Assembly (NCBI GenBank): GCA_003342895.1
Contig: PTFA01000042.1
Span: 4,826,640-4,890,639 of the forward strand
DNA from: Casuarius casuarius
Taxonomy: Eukaryota > Chordata > Aves > Casuariiformes > Casuariidae
Direction of reading: 5' to 3'
Length of the DNA stretch: 64,000 nucleotides
Positions 1-11,912 of this stretch are shown one piece after another. The translations under genes were made by a program, and so were the position numbers. Under the pieces are notes generated by a model. The model had not been told where the DNA came from and ran no database searches. It worked only from the letters and a program-made list of their open reading frames with translations. Position 1 is the first letter of the stretch; every line of letters begins with the position of its first letter.

Positions 1-3000
1 ATATAACCCCTCTGGTACCAGTGGGGATTTAGGAAGTGTGAGACAAGAATTAATTGTTGTATGTCTCTTAAAATAGGAAGTCTTTGTCTCAACAACATTC
101 TTAGACGTACATGCAACCATCAAATAATGTGACACCTTCACAAAGTCTGAATACAGAAGTGTTTGAACTCTTAGCGTAGTTATTTATGTTGTATTCGGTC
201 ATGTATGGATTGCTCAGGCTTGGACAAAGGTGTAAAAATCGTGGGTGAACTCAACACCATGGTCTGTAGCTCAGACTGTTTCAGACCAGAACAGGGAGAA
301 AAATTCGAAGCAAACAGTTCTAGACTAATCCTGTTGCAAGGCATAGCTGTGCGTGGGGGTTGGGGGGAAATAGGCAGCCTTATCTGCTGAGGCTCAGACA
401 CTTTTTGGGGGACTACCACACTTATTTTACCCAGAACTTGACCAAAAATATTTCAGGCCCTCTCCTGAACTGTACCTCTTCCATTCCCTGAACTGGTCAG
501 TGTATTAAGGAATCCAGTCATCTCAGGCAGCCAACAGCTTGGCTAAAGACAGATTTAGCCTTTAATAACAAGGCACTCAGATTTTTCACACGTTTTCCCT
601 GGAGAGGATGCTGAAAGGAAGAGAGGGGAATTACGCATGAACTTCATTTCCTCTCCTAGGTGAATTTCCATTTCCTGAGGCCAGGGATGTGTGTAAGTTC
701 TCTCCAGAGGAATGCTGTGTGCTTATTTAGGGCAGTAATAACAATCAAGGATTGCAAAAAAAAATTTCATATCAACAACTTTTGATGTTTATCTAGCAAC
801 AAAAACTTTCAAAACAACTTTTTATGCTTGCTTGAGATCAAATAGACACATTCTGCACTGCAACTTCACATACCCCCACACATGACTGCCTGCACACTGG
901 CCATCTGGTTTCCTGGAGAGGATTGTCTGATGGAGTTTAAAATAATGAATATACTTAATTTAAACTTAAATAATGCTTGTGATAGAGATACTGTGTTGTT
1001 TTTCTGCTATCTGACATGTCCGGTTTGGTACAGTGTATTATTGCTGCATTTCATCTGGTAATGAGAAGAACTTCCATTTTTAAATGTTTGAGTAGAAGCA
1101 TTTCAACAAGCATCATAATAAAAGTTTCATCAATTAGCAGAGCCAGCAGTGCTCCTAGTCTGGCCAGTGTCCTGTCTCTGGACTTCTCTGCAAGTTTTCC
1201 ACTTTGGGCATCATTAATAACTACTGTTGTGATTCTACCAAAGAAGTCCATCTCTTGATGCAAAGAATATAGCATTATACTTATAAAGGATGTTTGTATG
1301 TTGATGCATAATGTTAATTATGTAGCTTTTTTTGGCACAGTATTTTGAGGGGTTTCCCCCCTAAAAGAACTGCACTGGAGAAGAAAAGAATGGTTTCCTA
1401 TCTGATGAAATATTACCAGGAAATAAAATTAAATGTGGATGTGCTGGGGGGAGGGAGGGAACAACACAACCATACAAGAACTATTTCAGTTTTTTAACTT
1501 TCTTTTAAAGAACTTAAAAATATGACAATTTCAAAATGTTTCTACCATTTTTTTTTCCTTAGAGGCCCCCTGAATCCTCAGCAAGCTGGCACCTTTGATA
1601 TGGAAAAACCCTCACACTTAACACTCCTGCTACAAATCTCTCTCTCTAGGCACTTATATGGTGCTCACCACCATAGTAACTGAGTGTCTTCCAAGTATTT
1701 GAAAATAGAGTTAAAAATAACAATTTCTGCCATAGTCTCTTCCTTTCCAACTTGCCTGCTTAATGTGATGATTACAAGCTGAGTGCATCCAAAAATTCAG
1801 CTGCATTTCTGAAAACGTGGAAGAGAAGTGAACATGTATATATAGATATGTATGGTCACTAATACGGTCTGCTCCTTTGCACAACATTTGCAGTGGGTGA
1901 AAATCCTGCAGCACTGAGATGAGAGGCAGCCCAAGGAAATCATCATGAATTATGCTCACTTGTAATTTAGTTTCAGTAGTAATGCAGGATCATGGCCCTA
2001 ATATGTTAGGCAGCATACGTACCTCAGAAAAGCTTACGATGCTGGCAGACAAACCAAGCCCAGTGAGGACATGGAAGAGCAGTGAAATTGCCTGAAAGAA
2101 TGGCACTTGGCAGTAAAGCTAAACTTTGAAGTCATGAGGTCCCAGGTCCAAGCTTCTTCAAGATACAACATGAGGGTGTTGATGTGTTCCTTTCTCCTTG
2201 CGTTTTTGGATGTTAGAGCAAACTTTGCCATTGCCTTCTTATACTCTGGGTTTGGCCTTTATGGCTCCTGGTTTCCTTCCTTAGCTGATTGCCACCACTT
2301 CCCTCTTTGGTGAGATTTTGCCTCAGTTCCTTTGTCCTTACATTGACAGTGTGACTTGGGCCCAGCTTCCCATGGTTTTTTGGAATCTGGCACTTAGGAG
2401 GTGCCTAATTTTTCTGACATCTCAGGGGGGGTGCTTGGGCACCTGTAAGGTGCTAGGAGCCCTAATGCTTTCCAAGAAGCTGGTCTGTAAAGATCAGGCT
2501 AGGACACTAGAAAAAAAGCCAGTTGTAAATTGGGAAAAAAAAAGATGATAAAGCTTTGGTGAGACAGATGATTTTTGCTTTTTAGATGACTCATAAGTAT
2601 GCTGGAGTTCCTGTCAAGTGTTAATGAGGAAAGGCAGAACTGAAATTGCACTGTTGACAAGTGCCATATTTCTTTTGGAAATCAGTCTGTAATTATCCAT
2701 GTGCTGCTTGACTGTGCACCATGGAGAATGAAACCTCTTTTCTGTGACTGGCACATACCTGACACATGCTGGCCTACTTCCACAAATGTGCACTTGTTTG
2801 AAACCATGCTATCATCAATACTCTGAGTAGGGGAACTTGTAGTTTTGCTTTCCTATTGATAGGAACCCATATTAATCCCTAGATGACCTCAGTAATGCCA
2901 ATAATGTTGCCTCTGAAAGCAATCTTTCCTGCCATCATTAAGAATGGTTTGGAGGCAGTACCAAGACTAGAGCCAATGGCATATGTAAACCAGCATACTT

Positions 3001-5881
3001 CTAGTGAAAGTCTGTGGAACTGGCTATGTACCAGTTAAAGACCTGCCTCTCTGTGTTCCCAGACTCTACCAGTAGATGTTCAAAAGGCTACAAGAGGTGA
3101 CTGTAGCTCAGCAACGTATTTTCAAATTTAGTGGAAGTGAAAAATGGAGGAGTAACACAATCAATGCACAATACTGGATACCAGGATTTTCTGTTGCAGA
3201 AACACTGCTTTTCTTTTTGAGTGCCTTACTTCATGTGATAAGCTTTTGCTTTGTTCTGTTCTTTTTTCCCAGCAGACTTAGTTTTGTAAATGAAAATGCT
3301 TTTCTACTTATGAGTTCCTTGCTTGTTAGTAATTTGATAACCTATTAATCATTTTCTACTGAAGGTTTTTAAGATTTTAATTTATAGCACACAGCTGGCT
3401 TAATACACTTAGCTTGATGCTTGAAAATTAGCTTGTAATTTGGTATTATCAGGCTCCCCAGTGCAAGCAGGCACCAGAATTTAGAATAGCTGGGGTGTTA
3501 CAAACATGATTAAAGTTTGGTCCTTAGCTGAGCTAGTGACCAAAACAGAGAGTAGTTAAAACTTCAAAAAGAAATTAGACACTACAACATGAACCAGTGC
3601 AACACCTCGCTTTCAGTGCCCGGCTTTCGGAATGGAATTCAGGACCTTATGTAAAGTGCCTGGGTTCCCTGCACAATGCAAGAGAAAGGCATCTCAGTGG
3701 GGCACTTCAACCCATGTACATCTCGGGTTCTTATGGTGAACAGGAGCCATTAGGATTTATAGTGGTAAACTCCATCTCTGAGGTTAGGGGTGAAATTCCC
3801 CTTACCTGGTTGTATGCATCAATATCTGTGCGAGAGACCTAAAGCTCCATTTATTGTCAGTAGAGAGAAATAGGTTCTTTTGTGATATGATACTTACTGG
3901 AGTGAGCTTCACTGGAGAGCTCGGTGTTTCTGCAACCTAATCTTAGGCTATAAATAGGCTATAGATATAAAATGGCTTCTAATTTGCTGAACATAAGACT
4001 GAGGAATCTGTGGGTAATACTAGAATAAAAGTCCTATAGAGCCTGTATGTCTCCAGAGTTAAGTGGATGCTCAACAGGATTTTTCAGAATGTCAGTTTTG
4101 GACACGGGCATTTAATTTCACCTTGATCCCATCTCAGGCACCTCCATTCTTATTTAGATCTCGCTGATCTTGGTCACCTTGTGTCAGTCTTCTAGCCACT
4201 TTCTGTAGGAAAATCTGCAAGTGAACACATCCAAATATTTGCTGGCTTAAGGCCAAAATATTGGATCGGAGGGCATTTGCTTTGGTCAAGCGCACTTGGT
4301 ATTAGTTCATTTTTTTTTCCCAGTCTGCATTACATTGGGAATAGGAAGGACTGAGAAAAATACATAATTTCCAAGGAGGAATTTTCAAGAAAAGAAGAAA
4401 CTCGAATATGACCAGATATGGAAAAGGCATTCTAAGGGTCACGGTTGAAAATAGGGCAGGGTGCTCTGGGAGGTCCTAGGAGATATTGTGGGTAGTCCAG
4501 AGTCTGGAACTCGGCTCTCAGCATATCTTGGGTCTCACATTAACATTATTTGACAGTGGGTTGATGTATGAGTAGTCTAGCTGTATTTTGAGTATCTCAT
4601 CTTTCATTCTAATTTATACCTAACCCTCTGAGACTGTTGGTTGACTCTAGCTATGGAAAGCATTAATTATTTTAGGTGTTGGTGAAACAATGGCACTCTA
4701 CAGTGACCAATTTACCAGCTCCTCTAAAAGCTGCCAGTAAAGAATGGACATGTACAAATGTATTCATTAGTACAAACTAATTAAAATCTAGCTAACTTCC
4801 AGAAAAACAATGTGTTGTTATAGGATTTTGGAATTCATTACATGTCTGTACTCATTCAAAAGAAACTATCCTGGCTCTTCAGTTTCTAATCTAAGTTACA
4901 GATCTCATACTGATAGCCAGACAGAGCTAAGAATTAGCCTTTTGGATTTCTAATCACCTTTGTATTCTAAGTCATTTCTACTTTTGTAGGTATCTCAGCA
5001 GCAGTCATTTCTGAGAATGTGTTGGAGAAAATGTCTCTCTTTCAGACACAAAATATAGGATAGAGCTCCTCACCTGAACATCTTTAGTTTTACTGCACGT
5101 TAATAGTGCATTAACTTTTGATGAACAGTTGACTTCTGTAGTTTGAGGCTTAGGCTAGCTTTGATCACTCATTTGCTTTATGGTGGTAGTTTTTAAGGGA
5201 TTGTTCTGTTAATTGTGGTTGCTTTATATAGGCACTGTTTTTTCCAGCTAAGCAACACTACATGCTCATATGTAAATCATTTTCACTAATAATTTTATAT
5301 TTCAGTGTTCGTAAAGCAGTTTCCTTCCCATTAAAATTGGCAATACCTTGCATAGTATTTTTCTGACTTCAGCAATTTAATTATTTTAAACAATTACTTC
5401 AGGCCAAAAGTTGCTGAGGTGTGAAGATGACATTAGTTCATTCCTCCCACCCCCCCTCATTCTTTCATCCACGCACTTCAGCTTATGGACTGTGGCTAAA
5501 ATGAGGCACAAACTGCTTCTGCTCAATCGTGCTACTCCCATAGGGAGGGAGACAAAGTGGAAAGGAAAGGTCACTCACATCTACTGCAATTATACCAAAA
5601 CCTCACCCCATTTCCATCAGGGCAATGTTTATGTTGAATATGGCACCCATCACTGCCATATCTGCGTAGCATCACTGCAGGCGACACTGGGTATGTCTTA
5701 GATTAAAATAAAGGCTTTGAAACTCAACCAAATGATAGGCTCTGAAATTGATATTTACTATTAAGCTCAGGCAAAGAGACATGAGCCTTAAGGCCTTGGG
5801 ACTGAGGTCCCAATAGACACTTCAAAGAATTTCTGACCGTGATCAGCGCAGGAAATAAGAATTAGCTACGTAGAAAATTCA

Positions 5882-5935
5882 GGGCTGGATTCTTTGCTCT
5901 GTTGCACACGTGGCACAGCTAAGCAGCAGTGTAAG
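5882..5935 (+). mobile_element. Worn MITE-like fragment
   Basis: It reads 'gggctggattctttgctctg ... gcagcagtgtaaga', similar to the 'ggctggattct' arm of the palindromic repeats noted elsewhere in the window. It is short and diverged. Confidence 0.3.
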
Positions 5936-6692
5936 AGGGGTGGGATTAATACAACTTGAAGATAGATTTAGTATTCTGGCCTTAGACTGATTTCGCTGAG
6001 CGAATACTCAGTATGGTGTACAGTACCAGCTGTGAAAACTTTGAGATAAGGTGTTGGTGCTGATGTATACATGTAGTATACAGAGCTCCTGTTAACTTTC
6101 TGCTCCATTTTGGGATATGTTGGGGTTGTGCAACACTACTCTGTGTCCTGGTTTATACAGATGGGTGTTTATACAGCCCAGAGGAGAACCAGATCTCCTG
6201 CCTTTCCCTTCACCTCAGATGACCAGGGGCCAGAACACAAACGGGGAGGAAGTCTAGACACAGCCTGAGGTAGCTGGATTCAAGGCCATTTGGTGTCCTG
6301 AAGCAGCTTGCTCTTTGCCTAGCAGCCAGCAGCCTAATTACTAGCAGACAGTGCAAAGCACAGGTGTATTATGATCTCATCTAATGATTTTGTTCATAAA
6401 GCAAACAGCTGTATTTTTCACTAGCAAAAATTTCTGGGTGACCTTCACAACAAATCTATTGGTTACTAAAGCTTGCATATCTCTTGTGAGATCTGCCTCC
6501 GGGAGGCAAAGACATATTCTGCTACCCAGGAGAAGTTGGAAGAAAGCATTCCTGGCTTCTGTTATCAAAGAAGCTAGGAAGACAGATAGAAGATGTGGTT
6601 TCAGACCCCTTTACTAATGGGTGACAGCTGCTGTTGGTGGAGGGCGCAGACCCAGACTTTGCCAAAGAGTCATGAGCATCATTCTGTAGATC

Positions 6693-6736
6693 AAGTTTGT
6701 CTTATCTCAGACAAACTTAAGCCCTTGGCTTAAGTT
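6693..6736 (+). repeat. Two overlapping perfect hairpins
   Basis: Stem 1 pairs aagtttgtct (6693-6702) with agacaaactt (6709-6718) around a 6-base loop. Stem 2 pairs aacttaagcc (6714-6723) with ggcttaagtt (6727-6736) around a 3-base loop. Both stems are perfect 10-mers, and they share bases 6714-6718, so only one can form fully at a time. It may be the centre of a worn MITE; no element body was recognised. Confidence 0.8.
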
Positions 6737-8294
6737 CCTTTCTCTGTTGAATTCAGGTGAAAGAAATAGCTCTGTTAGACTCCAGTGCAAAGAAATCTGG
6801 AGATTGAGGCTCTATTAACAATACTACATACGCTCAGCACACAGGCAGACAAGCCTCTGTCATATGCACAGTGGGACTAGACTGTTCATGATGTAGAGCT
6901 GTTCTGATGGATCTAGTCTGCATTGACTATGGGGCCTCTTTCAAGCTGTGGCTCATACCCTATGCCAGAGAAAAGCAAGACAATCATTATTTATGTATTT
7001 ATGGTTTTTGAATGAGGCACCACATACATAAAAAGCAAGAGACTGTGTCATAAGATGGAGTCCTTTGGGTCTCTCAGCTAAGAGCCATCATCATTATGGA
7101 AGAACCTCAAAGAGAAACACTGATTTTTGGCTGTTCTCTCTGTTCCTCCCATGCCACAGGCAGACCTTCTGAGCAATGCAATCTGGAGGCTATTCTCAGA
7201 TGCAGCAGAATTAGTGTAGATCGTTGGTCTTTATTCATCCCTTTAAGAAGATTATTGCTGCTAACATTAACACTTTCTGTATTACATAGTGGACTGGTTG
7301 TGGTCCAGAGTGATTTGAAATAAGAACACTTATTTTCTTCCTTTTATTTGTTCTTTTTCTTTTTGCAGTAGAAGATGCTGTATGTAAAAATCAGTGAAGA
7401 CAGCCATATCAAGGGATGATACTATGTTACTAGTGCTTCTTTGTAGTTTCTCCCCTATTTCTCTGTTTGTGTGAGCTTGTAACTCCCACTCCATTCGGTT
7501 CTGTTTTGGGTTTTAATAAACCTAGATGTAAACTCATCCACAACTGCCCTGATTTTTGGAATGGGCACTATGCAAGATTGCTAAGAAGTGATTGTTTTCC
7601 TCTCCAAAGTATAAATAGATCCAAATTTACTTAAAATTTGGCATGGAAAGGTTTTATAACTACAATAAACCTGACCTTGGTTTCAGGCTTCACAGAACTC
7701 TTAGAAGATCACAGTAACTGTCTAAGCTTGTGAGTAGTGTTCTCCAGGATAATATAGTACTATAAAGCATATTTAGGGGGAATTCTTTCAGTTGAACTTA
7801 CAGAGTGGAAACTAGCATCCAATTTAGCCTGAGCTGAGATACAGAGCAGCTGCTTCTATTCAGCTGTGTATTTGTGAGCTTTCTGGCCAAGCAGCAAGAG
7901 GCTGAGAGCACAGCTTCCATTTTTGTTCATCACAACTTAACATTTCAGTGTAATTGCTGAGTTAGTGAGTGATTCAGTCTAGAGTTGCCAGCATCCTCTT
8001 CCAGTGTCAGGGATACCTTTTGTTGTTTTAAGTGATGCTGCCTGGATGTGATAAAACAGTTGATAAGCTTGACCAAGCATGCCAGAAAAAAACAACAAAC
8101 CAAAACAAAAAACAGCATAGAATTTCAGTTCAGGCAGTTCAAGAAAGGATCTGTTGTTTTTTTATTTTTTATTTTTTTACAGTGGCTTGCTTCAGGAGAA
8201 AGTCAGATGTATTCGGTGAAAAAAATATAATTGTTCTGGTTATTGCCAGTTGGAGGAGGTTGCATATGTTGAGGTAGGCAACAGAAAACAGAGG

Positions 8295-8380
8295 ATCAGA
8301 TCCTCAATTGGTGCAAACTGCCATAGCTCTGCTAGCTTTAGTGGTTTCTGCTGATTTACACAAGGACTTAGAGGTTTTCA
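8295..8380. mobile_element. Worn palindromic MITE-like element
   Basis: The left half reads 'cagatcctcaattggtgcaaac' with 'ccatagctctgct'. The right half holds 'gctgatttacacaaggact', roughly the reverse complement of the left half. It matches the general form of a common turtle/archosaur palindromic repeat ('gatcctcagctggtgtaaat ... atttacaccagctgaggatc'). I cannot name the family with certainty. Confidence 0.5.
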
Positions 8381-11300
8381 CTGTACTGAAGCTTTTTACT
8401 TGGATAAGTCGACAGTTTTCCACCAGTGAGATCCCTTATTCTCACAAGCAACGACTGAATGTGCCCATGGGAATAGGACAAAGCATGCAATGAAGTGGGA
8501 TGCTCTGGGATGATGCCAAGCTACTGGTCCTCTGTGCTAGGCAGGTCAGACTGCTGTGATAGCTCAAGTTAGTTATTGCTTGCTTTCTTCACCTGTCTAT
8601 AAAAGCTGAAGTTTTCCTTTTGTCTTTTCAACAGCCAGCTTCTTTTCTGGCTTGCTTTCTTACTGGCTCCCTCATGCTGTGTTTCTGTTTTGTTCCTCAT
8701 TCTTTCTCCTTCTCTAGAGAATTTCCTGTCTCCTCAGCTCAGCTAGGTCAAGTGCCTCTTCTCCCTCAAACTGTCTAATTTTCCCAAGCTAAGTTCCTGT
8801 CTGTGTCTTTATAAAAAATATACATTCACCAAAAGAGAGTTACTGACTAATGCTCTAATTTGGAGTCATGGTTGACTCTCACCTCAAGTGTCTCATTTCT
8901 CTGCAGTCTCACAAAGCACTTATTGTTACCCAGACAGCAGCATTACCCTAAATTTAGAAAAGGCCCAGGTAAGGGAGCAACAAAGAAATATTTGGAAGAG
9001 TGCCTCATTTAAGAAAGAGACAAAGCACTCTTTACAATAGTAGGATTGGAAAAAGGAAGTCTTTCAAATTGTTCTTTCTGTTCTTCCTTGTCAGCTTGGG
9101 AAGGAGGGAGGAAGTAAACATTGGGTTTCTGGAAGGAAAGAGAAGAATAAGATATTAAATTTGTTCTGTTTACATTCAGGTCTAAGATTTGAGCAGTGCA
9201 GAGAATGAGACAGGTTTTAGTTAGTGCAACTGGGGCTACTTCTGGTATGTGCTGTATACTGTGCATTCTGCACTTGCCAACACTTCAGGTGTCAGGTAGT
9301 GATTTATCTCCTAACTTAAATCCTGTATTACACTAGCCCCACTTGTGTTTTTCTGTGCAGAGGAAAGGCATGAAATTGCTAGTCTTTCTTCTAGGTGCTG
9401 ACCTTGTAAGCTCATGGGGCTTGTAATCCTCAGAAATAGGGGAAGGAAAAGTGAGTCTATATAGATTAGAAAAATGTAGGCTGGAGTAATGACCAGAGAT
9501 GGGACAACCATGTGTGTCAGCTAAGGTGCTGTTGCTGATCAGCTTTATTGACAATCTGCCACGTCTATAAATCTAAGCAGAACTTAAAAACTGTCAAAGC
9601 TTAAATTCACACAGAAGCAAGTGTTTTCTAGAAAAGTTTTAAATGAGCAGCAGAGGTAAGCGCTAGAGAAATTCTCAAACACAGAATGTATAGGGGAGAC
9701 CTTGATTAATTTTTGTCTCCTGTGTTATCATTTTAAGTGATTAAAACCATTGTATGTTTTTTTCTGAGGTTAAAACTTTGAGAAATCGTTTACAGCTCTC
9801 AAAACCCCAGCACAAGAATACTCACATTCTCTTTTTGACTCCTTTTAAGGATTTTCCAGCTATTCAGAATTATCTTTATTTCATTTAGTTTATGTTCTTC
9901 TATTCATATTATACACATTTATTTTGTTTGTTATAGTCTGGACTGGTGGCAAGGCTGATTAACAGAGCTGCTGAACTCTGCTGGTTAAAAGCTCCCTTTT
10001 CAGTTTTGTAAAGCCTTGCCAAAATCCAGTTGCTTAGACTGAAATTTGTCATATTGATTGCTTGCCTCAAGCAGAATTATTTTAGAAGGGTTCAGCAAAG
10101 TCATTCCAGCTATTTTCAAAAATGAGACTTGAATAAAAGGGTAGAATGTCTAGCAATTAGAAACAGTTTCTGGTGGCCTTTTCTGGGGGGCTGTTCTGAG
10201 CCCTTGTCTTTTTGAACAGAAATTTAAGATTTACCATCCAGGATGTGACTTTTCTATCTTCAAACTTGGCCAAGTTATAAACATTTAGACAGATGAGACT
10301 CATGTTTGCACGTATTCAGTGGCGTCTTGGTTCAGCAGTTAACAAAATTACAAAGACTCAACATCATGGAGCCAAATACTAAACACTGAGACAACTAAAC
10401 TAACACTATCTTCTCAGGGCTTGAGAAAATTACAGTTTTCTTCAACTGCTGCTGCAAGGTTCTTTGGGCTACACCTTAGCCGAAGACTGGAATTGAGAGC
10501 ATGGAGGATGTCCCTTCTGTGCGCCCAGTTGCTTAGAAGGAAATGTAGCTCCTTCCTTGAATCGAGAGGCAACAAAAGCTAGACCAAGGGAAGTCAAATG
10601 ATGCAATGATGGAGGGGTTTAGTAAGGCTCATCAGGAAGTTAGAGCCCCAAAATAGTAGGGAGAGATTGGGACTTGTTGTGAATGAGAACTGGGACTGGG
10701 AGTGAGGAATATGAATTGGGATGAGAAAACCAGAGGAGGCTGGGAGCCAGCTAGTGTATGAAGGGGCTGAGGTCAACTTCTGAGATTAGGGGCCGACCTG
10801 GTAGAGATGGGGGGACTGGGAGCAGCTGGACAAAGAAACAGCATGTTGAAGTCTGCTAGGAACCACTAGGAAGATACAGGCTAGGGAACAGATAGAACAA
10901 GGCCTGAGTTTATATCAAGGAGGTGGAAGAGAAATGGTCAGCACATCTGAAGATACCTATGAGCAATGAAACCCATAGCCCCATACCTTTCATGCTTCAT
11001 TGTTCCTTTTCTGTCAGCCATATGAAACCCACTGGCAAAATATGCAGCTCATCCCATTTTGTACTGACTCAAGTAGAGAACAACAGCCTACTACTGCTAT
11101 CAGTTAAATCGTTAAAAGGAGAGGTCTGCGTGGTGGATCTAACAGTTCCAAGCAGTCGTGCTGAGGAACCATGTGGGTGTCCATATGTTGTAGAGGAATA
11201 TATTTTTTTTTCTTTAAATCTAGGAAATAAAACATGCTCCTAAGAATATGAAGGTTGCAAAGTCAGGAATTTGAAACAGAATTTTCTGGAATTAAAGTTG

Positions 11301-11819
11301 CTGTGCAAAATTAACTGAATTAATTGCATGTTGTTATCACTGTAATTTGTCATTTACTAATTTTTCCATGCTCAACTTTGCAACCTTAGTATTCTTTTAA
11401 TGTAGCTTTATGTGTGTAATAAACATACAGCTTAAGCAGGAGGAAAACCTTTATTCCCTGGCCTCAGTTAGATTTTCATGTTAATTAGACTAGCTGGCAC
11501 TGGGTTTAATAACTGTCTAATTGCAATTGCAGCACTTTGCTAAATCAAGCCACCCTTCCTGATAAAATTGTTTTTAAATAGCAGTTGTTAAAAGGCATCA
11601 GGTGAAAACTTAGTGAGGTGAAAACAAAGACAGAATAGAAACCCTCCTTTTCTTCCGGACAGCCTTTACAACATTTTACGTTGAAAAGCAGACCACTTGA
11701 TCACCTTCTGAATAGCAGGGTGACCTAGTGACATTGACCATATATTTATAAGAAAGAGTTTCCTTTGAACCATGCTGCGGTTTACTGTGCTAGCACTTCC
11801 CAGTTCATTGTCTGGAAGG

Positions 11820-11844
<25 letters not shown>
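11820..11844 (+). repeat. Poly(T) run (25 T)
   Basis: An uninterrupted run of 25 T residues, likely to be length-polymorphic. It lies about 60 bases beyond the minus-strand AATAAA at 11912-11907. That is too far for the tail of a retrocopy that used that signal, unless the tail came from a further-downstream site. Confidence 0.9.
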
Positions 11845-11852
<8 letters not shown>

Positions 11853-11906
11853 GAATGAAATAGGGGATCAACCTCCCACCCACACTCTAAATACACAATA
11901 TTTTCT

Positions 11907-11912
11907 TTTATT
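11907..11912 (-). terminator. Candidate antisense poly(A) site inside the PCP4 intron
   Basis: The minus strand carries AATAAA here, preceded by a long T-rich tract (tgttttttcttttttaataa). It is followed within 15-40 bases by a G/T-rich stretch (attgtgtatttagagtgtgggtg), the layout of a functional cleavage site. No coding exon was recognised upstream on that strand (11913-12660), so any transcript would probably be non-coding. Chance occurrence in AT-rich DNA is the main alternative. Confidence 0.3.
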
